DNA of 64,000 nucleotides from Burkholderiaceae bacterium (GCA_004322135.1 SCSG01000008.1:62001-126000); one strand, 5' to 3'; counted from the first letter of the stretch, positions 51,690 through 60,881 are shown. Notes: a model not told the origin generated them from the sequence alone. Translations and numbers: made by a program.

Positions 51690-52271
51690 TTAGGCCGAGC
51701 GGCGGCTTCCGCGCGTAGCGGCTTTGCTGGACGCTTCGGCGACATCGGAAGCAGCCTTGAACGTGGCGTTCGTGGCAGCGGCGATGTTCGATTCGGCAGC
51801 TTCCTTGGCCTGCCTGGAAGCCTTGGCTACCGATTCATACGCGCTGGTGACGGTCGCGAGCGACGACTTCAGAAGAGCCACGGCACTTTCGGAGCCTGTA
51901 GGCGCATTCTTGGCAAACTGTTCAATGGCTTCGGAAACTTGCTGCTGGCCATTGGCAATCTGCTCTTCAGCCAGCTTGGACAGGTCGGACTGCACGCCCG
52001 AAACGATGTCATACACATGCTTGCCATAAGCCATGGCTTTTTCAGCGTTGGGCTGCGTCAAGGCAGACGCAAACGCCAGGGCTTCCTGGGGGTCCTTGAC
52101 ATTGATGGCCTCGTGGGATTTCTGGGCGACTTCGTCGAAAGTGGCTTTCACGACTTTCAGGTTCACGTCTACCAGTTTTTCAAAGCCTTCCAAAAACGTG
52201 CCCTGGACGGCGATCAGTTTGTCCAGCGAAGCCTTCTGGCTGGCTAGAACTTGTTGGGGGATTGCGCTCAT
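51690..52271 (-). CDS. phaP: Phasin (polyhydroxyalkanoate granule-associated protein)
   Basis: A 193-residue amphipathic helical protein coating PHA granules. The start MSAIPQQVLASQKASLDKLI, the motif EGFEKLVDVNLKVVKATFDE and the Ala/Lys/Glu-rich remainder are typical of the phasin family. The C-terminus (SSKAATRGSRRSA) is basic. The ATG at 52271 follows AAGGAA by 8 bases, so the frame to 52337 is cut. No PHA synthase is in the window. A TTGC-palindrome about 120 bases upstream may be its control site. Confidence 0.94.
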   Translation of the reverse strand: MSAIPQQVLASQKASLDKLIAVQGTFLEGFEKLVDVNLKVVKATFDEVAQKSHEAINVKDPQEALAFASALTQPNAEKAMAYGKHVYDIVSGVQSDLSKLAEEQIANGQQQVSEAIEQFAKNAPTGSESAVALLKSSLATVTSAYESVAKASRQAKEAAESNIAAATNATFKAASDVAEASSKAATRGSRRSA

Positions 52272-52386
52272 TATCATTTCCTTCAGAATTGGCCAGATCA
52301 TGGCTGGCCGTGTGAGTCGAGTTAAGTTCGGACACATTGGTTCCAGAAGGCTATGCTAATCACCCGTACTCTGTGAAAACCTTCTA

Positions 52387-52401
52387 TGTTGCAATGCAAC
52401 A
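52387..52401. promoter_or_regulatory. TTGC palindrome upstream of phaP (copy 1)
   Basis: TGTTGCA-A-TGCAACA is perfectly symmetric. Its right half GCAATGCAACAAT (52391-52403) is identical to 53303-53315 upstream of iclR. PHA regulators of the PhaR type in betaproteobacteria bind TTGC/GCAA palindromes, so this may be a PhaR or an IclR site. Confidence 0.55.
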
Positions 52402-52444
52402 ATTCAAATTCTACGCGAATAAACCTGCGTGTCAAGGGGTCTTC

Positions 52445-52477
52445 AAACTATTTTGTTGCTATGCAACAAAATAGTTT
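52445..52477. terminator. Perfect 15-bp hairpin at the iclR stop codon, containing TTGC palindrome copy 2
   Basis: Arms 52445-52459 and 52463-52477 are exact complements around TAT. The stem contains TTTTGTTGC/GCAACAAAA and overlaps the iclR stop codon. It could end iclR transcription, but its core (GCTATGCAACAA, 52458-52469) repeats the motif upstream of phaP and iclR with one change, so it may also be an operator. Confidence 0.6.
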
Positions 52478-53288
52478 AGGGCGTGCCTTCATACCCCAGC
52501 GCCCGGGATATTTTGGCCGCCGTATCCACCAGCAGGGTTATCCACTCGTCGCGCATGCGCTCGGCGGGGGCTGAAATCGACAGGCCTGCCTGCAGCTTTC
52601 CCGTGTCGTCATACACCCCGGCGGCAATGCAGCGCACTCCCAGCTCAAGCTCTTCGTTGTCGCGCGAATAGCCGTGTCGACGCACCAGAGCCAGGTCGCG
52701 CTCAAGCCGATCGGCTTGGGTAATGCTGTTGCGCGTCGTTCCGGCCAGGCCCGTGCGCATAACGTAGGCCTTGACCTGGCGCGGCTCGCTCACCGACAGG
52801 AACAACTTGCCCGTGGATGTCAGGTGCAACGGGGCGCGGCCGCCAATAGCGCGCACCACCTGCATGCCCGAGCGTTCGCTCCACGAACGCTCGACATAAA
52901 CGATCTCGTCACCCTGCTGCACGGAAAGGTTGATGGTCTGACCTGTAATCCGGTGCAGTTCGCGCATATGATCGTGCGCCGCGTCACGCACATTCAGACG
53001 ACCTTTCACCAACGAACCCAGCTCAAGCAAGCGCATGCCCAACTGGTACAAACCGCTATCGACGCGCTCGACGTAGCGGCCCACCACAAGGTCATTGAGT
53101 ATCCGGTGCGCCGTGGAAGTGTGCAGGCCTGTCGCAGCCGCCAGATTCTTCAGCGGCACAGGTTCACTTTGCCTTGCCAGAACGTCCAGCAGCAGCATGG
53201 CTCGCTCAAGCACCTGAATGGTGATGGCTGAACCGTTGAACGGTGCGGCGGCCAGCGACGCTGGCTCAAGTGTTGAAGTTCGGGGCAT
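52476..53288 (-). CDS. IclR-family transcriptional regulator
   Basis: A 270-residue regulator with a winged helix-turn-helix at about residues 30-95 (VPLKNLAAATGLHTSTAHRI then LNDL) and a C-terminal effector domain (VVRAIGGRAPLHLTSTGKLF, ELGVRCIAAGVYDDTGKLQA). The ATG at 53288 gives a short polar N-terminus; an upstream TTG at 53306 is possible. Its own upstream region carries a TTGC motif shared with phaP. It may control the phasin gene, but members of this family more often control aromatic or acetate metabolism, so the target is uncertain. Confidence 0.93.
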   Translation of the reverse strand: MPRTSTLEPASLAAAPFNGSAITIQVLERAMLLLDVLARQSEPVPLKNLAAATGLHTSTAHRILNDLVVGRYVERVDSGLYQLGMRLLELGSLVKGRLNVRDAAHDHMRELHRITGQTINLSVQQGDEIVYVERSWSERSGMQVVRAIGGRAPLHLTSTGKLFLSVSEPRQVKAYVMRTGLAGTTRNSITQADRLERDLALVRRHGYSRDNEELELGVRCIAAGVYDDTGKLQAGLSISAPAERMRDEWITLLVDTAAKISRALGYEGTP

Positions 53289-53302
53289 AAGCTGGGAATG
53301 AC

Positions 53303-53315
53303 GCAATGCAACAAT
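53303..53315. promoter_or_regulatory. TTGC motif upstream of iclR (copy 3)
   Basis: GCAATGCAACAAT is identical to 52391-52403. It is placed 15 bases upstream of the iclR ATG, where a bound protein would block transcription, consistent with autoregulation. Confidence 0.5.
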
Positions 53316-53361
53316 CCCATAATATGAAAAACCCTACTCCTTGGCAAGTATTATTTATTCT

Positions 53362-54168
53362 TTAATTCTGCGGTGGTGTCAGCGATCCGCCCACTTTCTC
53401 GACCTCGGCGCGCAAATACGCCAGGGCTTCGGCTGCCGCCTCAGGTTCGCCCTTGACACCCAGGTCGATATACGGTGCAGTGCCACCACCAACGCTGGGC
53501 AGGCTGAAAGCCTTAACCCCCGGCCACCTGCGCTCGAGCTCTTCAAGCGCCGGAGTAATGCGCGATTCGGGCAGCCGAAACACCAGAAACGAGTGCTCGA
53601 CACGTGTAATGCGATGGTGCCATTGGCTATAGCGCGCATCGAGAGTCCACTCCATCATGGGCCAGGCCATGACGGGAAACCCCGGAACAAAGGTATGGTT
53701 GTGAATGAAGAATCCCGGAATCTTGTTATAGGGGTTGGGCACGATTTCGGCTCCGACCGGAAAAACGCCCATATTCAGGCGCTGCCGGTTTTCGGGCAAA
53801 GACATGTCGGCGCTGCCCTGACCCTTGCGCGCGTTATCGGCACAGCGTTCGGCAATCAGCCGCTCGGCTTCGGGGTGAAGTACAAGTTCTACCCCAAGCG
53901 CCCGCGCGGCGGCCTGACGCGTGCGATCATCCGGAGTGGCGCCGATGCCACCGCAGCTGAACACAATGTCGTCAGTGGCAAAGCTGCGCGACAGAACGGC
54001 GACGATGTCGTCCAGGTTGTCGGAAACGAACTCGGCCCCGCCCAGTTGCATGCCGCGCTTGGAAAGGAACTCGACCAACTTGGAAAAATGCTTGTCCTGA
54101 CGCCGTCCGGAAAGGATTTCGTCGCCGATGATGATTAACCGCACCCGCGGTGTTGAAAGTGAATTCAT
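53362..54168 (-). CDS. Molybdopterin-binding domain protein, CinA N-terminal-like
   Basis: A 268-residue cytosolic protein of the MoaB/MogA/CinA-N fold. It opens MNSLSTPRVRLIIIGDEILSGRRQDKHFSKL, with SDNLDDIVAVLSR and VFSCGGIGATPDDRTRQAAA as the canonical pyrophosphatase-type motifs (GGxGxTxDD). The C-terminal nicotinamide-nucleotide amidase domain of full CinA is absent. Its ATG overlaps the stop of the upstream EI24 gene (ATGA), so the two are translationally coupled. The likely role is in nucleotide repair (ADP-ribose or NAD-related), by family. Confidence 0.92.
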   Translation of the reverse strand: MNSLSTPRVRLIIIGDEILSGRRQDKHFSKLVEFLSKRGMQLGGAEFVSDNLDDIVAVLSRSFATDDIVFSCGGIGATPDDRTRQAAARALGVELVLHPEAERLIAERCADNARKGQGSADMSLPENRQRLNMGVFPVGAEIVPNPYNKIPGFFIHNHTFVPGFPVMAWPMMEWTLDARYSQWHHRITRVEHSFLVFRLPESRITPALEELERRWPGVKAFSLPSVGGGTAPYIDLGVKGEPEAAAEALAYLRAEVEKVGGSLTPPQN

Positions 54169-54971
54169 AAAGTCCTGCCATTTATTAAAGCTTCTTGGCG
54201 CAGCTGACGTAACGCTTCAAGGCTGAAATGCGCAAAAACCAGTGCAGAAAACACCGGCAGCACCAGCCACAAAGGTGGAAACAGATTGGCCACTGAAAGA
54301 ATACCGCCTATCAGCCAATATTTGCCATTGTGCCGGCGCCACAACAGCTTGCGCTCCCGGGAGCTTGCATGCTCAACCAGCGCATCCATTCGCAGCATGC
54401 GTGAAAACGCGTAGGCCCACCAAAATACAGGTAGTATCAGGGACAACGGCGGAACCAGCCACAGCGGCATGGTCACAAGCCACCCGACTACAAAAACGCC
54501 GGTGACCCATAGCGCATTCTGCGCCCCAACCAGCGTGGCAAACTGCCCATCGCGCGCCAGACCACGATATTCGCGCGCCTCGATATGGCGCAACACAATG
54601 GGCATGATGAAAACAGCAGCCACGACCAAGCCCAGGATACCGGACAGAGGCAACAGGATACCCGCTGCCAGCACCGGAATCAGGTATAACTTGATGGAGA
54701 ACAGGCCAAGGGCAAGCAGCCACTGGTCGATGGAGTTGATGATGGTCCACCCTGCCGCCTGCGCGTCGAGCCAGTTTGTGAGCGGTGTCCAGAACAACCA
54801 CAGCAATATAATGGCCCCAACCAGTGCGACAAGGAACGGCATGAATATAGCCAGCAACATTTTGGGGTGGCATTGTGAGACCAGGGCCCGCCTGAACGCC
54901 AGACCCACACTCGCCAATCCGGCTGCCGGCGTTTGCTGCTCAGGCCTTAGCGCCATATCGAAATTGCCCAT
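54165..54971 (-). CDS. EI24-domain membrane protein (CysZ-like)
   Basis: A 268-residue polytopic inner-membrane protein with about five or six hydrophobic segments (for example AIFMPFLVALVGAIILLWLF, PVLAAGILLPLSGILGLVVA and WWAYAFSRML). The WWAYAFSRMLRMDALVEHAS and RRHNGKYWLIGGILSVANLFP segments are common in the betaproteobacterial EI24 group, related to the sulfate transporter CysZ. The function here is not established. It is divergent from the thioredoxin-like gene across 60 bases. Confidence 0.92.
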   Translation of the reverse strand: MGNFDMALRPEQQTPAAGLASVGLAFRRALVSQCHPKMLLAIFMPFLVALVGAIILLWLFWTPLTNWLDAQAAGWTIINSIDQWLLALGLFSIKLYLIPVLAAGILLPLSGILGLVVAAVFIMPIVLRHIEAREYRGLARDGQFATLVGAQNALWVTGVFVVGWLVTMPLWLVPPLSLILPVFWWAYAFSRMLRMDALVEHASSRERKLLWRRHNGKYWLIGGILSVANLFPPLWLVLPVFSALVFAHFSLEALRQLRQEALINGRTL

Positions 54972-55031
54972 AACCCATGTTTGAATGTCAGCACACGTCT
55001 ATGATAATCAAACCTCGCCTACTTTGCCCTT

Positions 55032-55415
55032 ATGCCTGCCTTCAACCCACTGCATGATCTCCCGGCGCTACGCGCGCAACTGACCCAACGGCATGAAAGC
55101 ACACTTGTCGTCTGTTACTGCGCCCAGTGGTGTGATACCTGCAAACAGTATCAGGGCGAATTCGAGGCGCTGGCAGACCAGTTTCCCGCCCACACATTCC
55201 TGTGGGTCGATATCGAAGAGAACCCCGAATTGCTGGGTGACGACGACGTGGAAAATTTTCCGACGCTGCTGGTGCAAACTGCCACCGCAAACCTGTTCTA
55301 CGGCCCGATGCTGCCATACATCAGCCATCTGGAAAAACTGTTGCGCCACCTTGACGGAACATCACCGGCTGTAGATGGAGGGCCGCCGCTGCTGCGCGCA
55401 CTGCTGGAAGCCTGA
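55032..55415 (+). CDS. Thioredoxin-family protein
   Basis: A 127-residue thioredoxin-fold protein without a signal peptide, so cytosolic. The redox site is W-C-D-T-C (AQWCDTCKQY, residues 34-38), the cis-proline loop VENFPTLLV is in place, and a DIEENPELLGDDDVENF stretch is typical of a small Burkholderiales group. The CDTC site differs from thioredoxin's CGPC and suggests a more oxidising or specialised role. It has no partner gene; the helicase gene converges 24 bases downstream. Confidence 0.92.
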   Translation: MPAFNPLHDLPALRAQLTQRHESTLVVCYCAQWCDTCKQYQGEFEALADQFPAHTFLWVDIEENPELLGDDDVENFPTLLVQTATANLFYGPMLPYISHLEKLLRHLDGTSPAVDGGPPLLRALLEA

Positions 55416-55438
55416 GTGCGGCAAAAAACGCAATGCGA

Positions 55439-56851
55439 CTACCTGTTGCCGCCCAACAAGATACCGACTGGCTTGTGTGATGCCGACCTTGGCACCGCTG
55501 CCTGCGGCACAGACTGCTTCACCGAGGGCGAAGGCACGTAAGGCCTGCTGAAGAAGTCGTCAACCGGCTTGCGGCTCGAGCCGCCTTCGTGCAAGCGACT
55601 ACCGCTGCGCGAACGATCACGGTCGCGACCGTTCACAGCATGGGTCGAACGCGAGCCCGAGCCGGGCCTTGCACCCACATGCGCGGGTAGCGAGAGTTCA
55701 CCACGCGCAATCTTGGTCTTGATCAATTTTTCAATGTCGAACAGGTAGCGTTCTTCGTCGGACGTATACAGCGCAATGGCTTCGCCACTTGCGCCCGCGC
55801 GCCCGGTGCGACCGATACGATGCACATAATCTTCAGCGCTATGGGGCAAGTCGTAATTGATGACACAAGGTACACCCACTACATCCAGGCCACGCGCGGC
55901 CACATCAGTGGCCACGAGCACTTCCAGCTCGCCCGCCTTGAATGCATCAAGCGCCTTCATGCGGTCGATCTGGCTTTTGTCGCCATGGATGGACTCGGCT
56001 TTGATGCCATCTTGCACCAGTTGGCGTGCCAGACGGCCAGTACCGATCTTGGTGTTCGAAAACACAATAACCTGATTCCAGCCGCGCGACTTGACCAGAT
56101 GCACTACGGCGGCGCGCTTTTCAGCGCCCGAAAGCGGGTACGCGATTTGTGTGACGTTCTCGGCTGTGGCGTTGCGCTCGGCCACGTCTATTTCGACCGG
56201 GCTATTGAGACTGCCGCGACCGAGCTTGCGGATTTCGTTGCTGAACGTTGCGGAAAACAGCAGCGTCTGGCGAGTAACGGGCAGCAAACGAACGATGCGT
56301 TCCAGATCGGGCAAAAAGCCCATGTCGAGCATGCGATCGGCCTCGTCAAGCACCAACACACCCACATGACTCAGGTTTACATTCTTCTGCTCGAGGTGAT
56401 CAAGCAGGCGGCCGGGGGTCGCAATAAGCACTTCGCAACCGCGGCGCAGCGCGTCGCGCTGCGGGCCGATATCAACGCCACCGAACACCACCGCCGAACG
56501 CAAAGGCACAAACTGACTGTACTGAACGACGCTGTCGGAAATTTGATCGGCCAGCTCGCGCGTGGGGGTCAGAATAAGCGCCCGAACCGGATGACGTGCC
56601 GGCGAAGCGCTGGTATTGGCATACTGCATCAGGCGGTGCAATATGGGCAGCGCAAAGGCGGCCGTCTTGCCGGTGCCAGTCTGCGCGGCCCCCATGACAT
56701 CGCGCCCCTGGATGACAACCGGGATGGCCTGAGCCTGTATGGGAGTGGGTATGGTGTATCCGGACGCGGCTACCGCCTGTAAAAGGCCGGGATGCAAGCC
56801 AAAGTCGGAAAACGTGACGGTGGGAGTATCGGTATTGGAAGATTCTGTCAT
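55439..56851 (-). CDS. DEAD-box RNA helicase, RhlE-like
   Basis: A 470-residue ATP-dependent RNA helicase. The motifs are Q (TIPTPIQAQAIP), I (AQTGTGKT), Ia (PTRELADQI), Ib (TPGRLLD), II (DEAD), III (SAT), IV (VIVFSNTK), V (ATDVAARGLDV) and VI (HRIGRTGRAG). The C-terminal 90 residues are an Arg/Ser/Gly-rich disordered tail ending GILLGGNR. The ATG at 56851 starts MTESSNTDTPTVTFSDFGL; the upstream extension lacks homologous character. RhlE-type proteins act in ribosome assembly and RNA decay in the cold. Confidence 0.94.
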   Translation of the reverse strand: MTESSNTDTPTVTFSDFGLHPGLLQAVAASGYTIPTPIQAQAIPVVIQGRDVMGAAQTGTGKTAAFALPILHRLMQYANTSASPARHPVRALILTPTRELADQISDSVVQYSQFVPLRSAVVFGGVDIGPQRDALRRGCEVLIATPGRLLDHLEQKNVNLSHVGVLVLDEADRMLDMGFLPDLERIVRLLPVTRQTLLFSATFSNEIRKLGRGSLNSPVEIDVAERNATAENVTQIAYPLSGAEKRAAVVHLVKSRGWNQVIVFSNTKIGTGRLARQLVQDGIKAESIHGDKSQIDRMKALDAFKAGELEVLVATDVAARGLDVVGVPCVINYDLPHSAEDYVHRIGRTGRAGASGEAIALYTSDEERYLFDIEKLIKTKIARGELSLPAHVGARPGSGSRSTHAVNGRDRDRSRSGSRLHEGGSSRKPVDDFFSRPYVPSPSVKQSVPQAAVPRSASHKPVGILLGGNR

Positions 56852-57102
56852 TGAAAGTAGGTAGTGCCTAACGCCCAAAAAACTGCGGCCAGGCTTGGAT
56901 AATTTAGGTATTTTAGCGCAGTGACGCCCCTACCCGGCAATTACGCCCGGCAGTGGGCCTATCAGTGTCGTTAATTTTCCACTAAGGCCTAAGAGATGCT
57001 GCGTCTTCGATCGACCCTGCCGACACCCCCAGCCAGGCGGCGGACGCTACTGTAGTGCCGCGCTGCTTGCTACAATAGCAGATTCATTTCTGGGAGAATA
57101 TT

Positions 57103-58026
57103 ATGGTGTCGATGGCGGATCGGGACGGTTTTATCTGGTATGACGGTGAAATGGTCCCGTGGCGCAACGCCACAACCCATGTCCTGACCCACTCCCTGCA
57201 TTATGGCCTGGCTGTATTCGAGGGCGTACGCGCGTACAAGACAGACCAGGGCACAGCCATCTTCCGGCTTGAAGAACACGTAAACCGTCTCTTCAATTCA
57301 GCGCACATCTACCAGATGAAAATCCCGTACGACCGCGAAACCATCAAGCAGGCCTGCCGTGACGCCGTAAGTCGCAACGAACTTGACTCCTGCTACATAC
57401 GCCCGCTGGTTTTCTACGGTTCGGAAAAAATGGGGGTATCGCCCAAAGGGGCAACCGTTCATGTCGCCATCGCCGCGTGGTCCTGGGGCGCCTATCTGGG
57501 CGAAGACGCCATAAAGCAAGGCATACGCGTTAAAATTTCATCATACGCGCGGCAGCACGTCAATGTCACGATGCCGCGTGCCAAAGTTGCCAGCACCTAT
57601 GCGAATTCCATTCTGGCCAACGCTGAAGCCCTCGACAACGGCTACGACGAAGCCATTCTGCTCGACACCGACGGCTTCGTGGCCGAGGGCTCGGGTGAAA
57701 ATATTTTCATCGTTAAGGACGGCGCCCTGCACGAGCCTGAAATCGCTTCCGCGCTTACCGGCATTACACGCGCCTCGATCCACACGCTTGCGGCCGACAT
57801 GGGCATCAAGGTCATCAGCCGCCGGCTCACCCGCGACGACCTGTATATTGCCGACGAAGCCTTCTTCAGCGGCACCGCTGCTGAAGTCACCCCCATCCGT
57901 GAGGTCGATCGGCGCGTCATCGGCAAGGGCAGCCGCGGCCCCATTACCGAAAAACTGCAGAAAGCGTTCTTCGATGCGGCAAATGGACACAACCCCAAAT
58001 ACCAGCAATGGCTGACCAAGGTTTAA
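57103..58026 (+). CDS. ilvE: Branched-chain amino acid aminotransferase
   Basis: A 307-residue class IV PLP aminotransferase making Leu, Ile and Val from their 2-oxo acids. The PLP lysine is K161 (PRAKVASTYANS), with ILLDTDGFVAEGSGENIF and ALTGITRASI (phosphate-binding loop) also present. The opening ADRDGFIWYDGEMVPW and THSLHYGLAVFEGVRAY are standard IlvE. GGGAG precedes the ATG. It is followed after 33 bases by a small zinc-finger gene and a hydrolase, which look cotranscribed. The 250 bases upstream contain a TACAAT -10 candidate near 57070. Confidence 0.95.
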   Translation: MVSMADRDGFIWYDGEMVPWRNATTHVLTHSLHYGLAVFEGVRAYKTDQGTAIFRLEEHVNRLFNSAHIYQMKIPYDRETIKQACRDAVSRNELDSCYIRPLVFYGSEKMGVSPKGATVHVAIAAWSWGAYLGEDAIKQGIRVKISSYARQHVNVTMPRAKVASTYANSILANAEALDNGYDEAILLDTDGFVAEGSGENIFIVKDGALHEPEIASALTGITRASIHTLAADMGIKVISRRLTRDDLYIADEAFFSGTAAEVTPIREVDRRVIGKGSRGPITEKLQKAFFDAANGHNPKYQQWLTKV

Positions 58027-58059
58027 TCTCTACCTATTACCCACCCAGCAGGAACCGCC

Positions 58060-58272
58060 ATGAGCAGCGCAGAACACCCCCATCGCCCACAGGACGACGT
58101 CATTTACGTTGAGGCCGCCGATCTGCCTGTCTATTGCCCCGGCCCGAAGGCGCCCCTGTGGTCCATGCATCCCCGGGTCTACATCGAGGTCGCCAAGACA
58201 GGCCGGGCAAGCTGTCCCTATTGCAGCGCGACCTATCAGCTTAAAGATGGCGAGCGCGTACACGGCCATTGA
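58060..58272 (+). CDS. Small zinc-finger domain protein (zf-CHCC type)
   Basis: A 70-residue protein with the probable zinc ligands C44? to be read as the motif VYCPGPKAPLWSMHPRVYIE followed by ASCPYCSATYQLKDG. The C-x2-C pair near the C-terminus (CPYC), plus the upstream Cys and His, resemble the Fe-S/zinc subunit found in NADH dehydrogenase (NDUFS6/zf-CHCC family). It is found next to ilvE in many betaproteobacteria. Its stop overlaps the start of the next gene. Confidence 0.9.
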   Translation: MSSAEHPHRPQDDVIYVEAADLPVYCPGPKAPLWSMHPRVYIEVAKTGRASCPYCSATYQLKDGERVHGH

Positions 58273-59360
58273 CAGCCCAAATCGACTCTTCCGCCTGCGT
58301 CCAGCCATTCTGGCTGCCTGGCGGTCACACCCAGACCCTCTACGGCGCGCTGGCAGCGCGTTACCACCGCATTTCCTTCGTTCGTGATCGCGTCGACACC
58401 CCGGACGGGGACTTCATTGATTTCGATTGGGCGGGGCCCGGACTGTACTCGGACAAGACCACGGGCGACACGCCTCCGGATTTCGACCCCCGGCTGACAA
58501 TGACAGCCGCCCGGCGCTGGGCCCAGGCGTCCGACTGGGACAATCTGGCGAACACGCCGGACACACCCGCTCTGCTGCTGTTTCACGGCCTGGAAGGCAG
58601 CAGCAAAAGTCGTTACGCCCAAGCCATCGCGCAGTATTTCAGAGCGCGCGGCTGGATCGTCGTGGTGGCACATTTTCGCGGCTGTTCAGGTTTTACGAAC
58701 CGGATGGCCCGCGCGTATTATTCTGGCGATTCGGACGACATCCACTTCATGATCCGCACGGCGCTGACGCGCGCTCCGCATGCGACCTGGCGTACGGCCG
58801 GAGTATCCATGGGCGGCAATGCCATGATCAAATATCTGGGCGAACGCCCCGAAATGGCGGCCAGGCTCGCCGCATGCGCGGCCATTTCCGCGCCGCTGGA
58901 CCTGGCGGCCAGCGGAAACTGCCTTTCCGACACCTTTGCCGGACGCCACGTTTATGCACGCTATTTTCTGCACAGCATGAAGCACAAGCTGTACGAAAAG
59001 GCCCGGCGTTTCCCAGGTGCCATCGACACATACAAGCTGAGCCGTGTTCACACACTGCGCGATTTCGACGACATGTACACGGCACCCATGCATGGCTATA
59101 AAAACGCCCTGGACTACTGGACGCGCGCATCAGGCAAGCCCTGGCTGAAAGACATCGCGCTACCCACCCTGGTGTTGAATGCCCGCAACGACCCCTTCAT
59201 TCCGGAACCGTCACTACCCGGCGCCACCGACTGCTCCGACCGCGTGCTGCTGCACCAGCCTGCCGAAGGTGGCCATGTGGGTTTTGTGACCGAGCGCTTC
59301 CCCTCCAACATCAACTGGCTCCCCGCCAGACTGGCACGATACTTCGAGACGCACGGCTGA
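58269..59360 (+). CDS. Alpha/beta-fold hydrolase, YheT family
   Basis: A 363-residue serine-hydrolase-fold protein. It opens PFWLPGGHTQTLYGALAARY, then LLFHGLEGSSKSRYAQAIAQ, the nucleophile elbow VSMGGNAMIK, and a C-terminal GGHVGFV containing the catalytic His; an Asp lies in LVLNARNDPFIPE. The only near start is TTG at 58269, overlapping the zinc-finger gene stop (TTGA). YheT-type proteins are predicted esterases or lipid hydrolases without a settled physiological substrate. Confidence 0.92.
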   Translation: MTAQIDSSACVQPFWLPGGHTQTLYGALAARYHRISFVRDRVDTPDGDFIDFDWAGPGLYSDKTTGDTPPDFDPRLTMTAARRWAQASDWDNLANTPDTPALLLFHGLEGSSKSRYAQAIAQYFRARGWIVVVAHFRGCSGFTNRMARAYYSGDSDDIHFMIRTALTRAPHATWRTAGVSMGGNAMIKYLGERPEMAARLAACAAISAPLDLAASGNCLSDTFAGRHVYARYFLHSMKHKLYEKARRFPGAIDTYKLSRVHTLRDFDDMYTAPMHGYKNALDYWTRASGKPWLKDIALPTLVLNARNDPFIPEPSLPGATDCSDRVLLHQPAEGGHVGFVTERFPSNINWLPARLARYFETHG

Positions 59361-59381
59361 TGCCAGCACGTACGACCCCGA

Positions 59382-60881
59382 TCACTTGAATTGTTTCAGC
59401 AATTCCCGCTTGGCCTTGAGCTTGTCTTTGAGTGTGCGTATCTGAACGTCGAGCTCTGACTGTTCATAAAAGTCCTTGCTCAGGCCTCTGGCCTGCGTCA
59501 ACAGCTCGACAGCGGTCGGCAGGGCACCCACTTTGACGTAGTAGTCAGCCATGGCGCGCCGCGCCGACACCTTCTGACCCAGCTGCTCATAGCTTTGCGC
59601 CAACAATTGATTGAAACGTGGCTCGTCAGGCCACTGTGCGATACGCGCCTTGAGAAAAGGCACAGCATCCTTGTCGTGCCCGGTCTTGCGCATGGCCTCA
59701 ACCAGAGCCAATGCCACGCCCTCGTTGCCAGGCCACCGGGCTGACGCCTTGCGCGCCTTGTCGTAAGCCTGATCCGGATGGCCCTGATTCAAATCAAGCA
59801 AAACACCCAGGCTTGCGATTTCGGGGGAACTTACTCCGTCCTTGCCCGCATTGCGCAAGGCGACCTGCCCTGTGGTCCAATCCTTGCGCAGCCAGGCCTC
59901 GTAGGCCTCGCCATACCACGCCGCCGACCGTACAACGGCCGAGGCGTCACGGGTTTCCTGTGAGAACTCCTCCAGCAGCGTCGTATGCTGCTGGCTGGTT
60001 CCCTGCCCCTGATCGACACGCAGCTTGGCACGCACAAACCAGAACGAATCGCTGTCGTGATGATGCACCCTGGGCAACTCACGCACCCGGTTCTCGATAT
60101 CGGACAAGCGCTGGATGGACAGTGGGTGTGTGCTTGCAAATGCGCCGCCGCCAGCCCCTTCGTTAAGGCGCGACGCATTCATCAGATGGCTGAACATTTC
60201 AACCATGCCTTTCGGATCGAACCCCGACTTGTACAGCATGTCGAAACCAACCCGATCGGCTTCCTGTTCCGCCTGTCTGGAAAACCCCAACTGCCGATCC
60301 ACGGCGGCAGCCTGACCAAACGCGGCGACACCCATGGACAGATCACCGCCGCCGCCCGCAACGGCAGCCAACAACGCTGCTGCGACGGAAGCAAGCATGA
60401 GGTGTCCGTTCTGCGCCTGCTGCGTCATGCCGCGCGCGATGTGCCGCTGCAGGACGTGGCCGATTTCGTGCGCCAATACCGAGGCCAGCTCGGACTCGTT
60501 TTTGGATGAAACGACCAATCCACTATTAATACCCACATAACCACCCGGAAGGGCAAACGCGTTGATCTGCGGGTCGCGCACGGCAAACACCGTTATGGGC
60601 TGAAGCGGACCTGGAGGCGGCGCCGCCGACGCCAACTTGCGGCCCAGCGCGGTCAGGTACTGGCTGACGTCCGGATCGTTGATATACGTGGGATCGCGCC
60701 GCCCCTGTTCCATGATGGCATCGCCCAGCGTACGTTCCGTGGACGGGGACAATTCGGATGAAGACGCTGCGCCCAGGCTGGGAATGCCCATGGGCTGCGC
60801 GTGCACAGCGCCACCGCCCAGCGTCAGAGCAAACGCCACACCACACAACATGGCCAGCTTGCGGCACCGACTATCCAGCAC
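59382..60881 (-). CDS. M48-family metalloprotease with TPR tail, BepA-like
   Basis: A 499-residue periplasmic protease and chaperone for outer-membrane assembly. It has a signal peptide (MLCGVAFALTLGGGAVHA), the zinc site H138-E-I-G-H142, a third ligand region ELASV upstream and QEADRVGFDMLYKSGFDPKGM (the conserved downstream Glu). TPR-like helical repeats fill the C-terminal half (about 330-490). The start is GTG at 60881 with GGGAG 7 bases upstream. BepA degrades misassembled LptD or BamA in E. coli; the role here is inferred by family. Confidence 0.93.
   Translation of the reverse strand: MLDSRCRKLAMLCGVAFALTLGGGAVHAQPMGIPSLGAASSSELSPSTERTLGDAIMEQGRRDPTYINDPDVSQYLTALGRKLASAAPPPGPLQPITVFAVRDPQINAFALPGGYVGINSGLVVSSKNESELASVLAHEIGHVLQRHIARGMTQQAQNGHLMLASVAAALLAAVAGGGGDLSMGVAAFGQAAAVDRQLGFSRQAEQEADRVGFDMLYKSGFDPKGMVEMFSHLMNASRLNEGAGGGAFASTHPLSIQRLSDIENRVRELPRVHHHDSDSFWFVRAKLRVDQGQGTSQQHTTLLEEFSQETRDASAVVRSAAWYGEAYEAWLRKDWTTGQVALRNAGKDGVSSPEIASLGVLLDLNQGHPDQAYDKARKASARWPGNEGVALALVEAMRKTGHDKDAVPFLKARIAQWPDEPRFNQLLAQSYEQLGQKVSARRAMADYYVKVGALPTAVELLTQARGLSKDFYEQSELDVQIRTLKDKLKAKRELLKQFK

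Noticed and set aside
55820-56782. Plus-strand frame of 320 codons inside the helicase gene
   Set aside because: It is antisense to a clear DEAD-box helicase with all motifs, and its translation (many His, Gln and Arg) has no domain pattern. GC-rich codon bias makes such mirror frames common.
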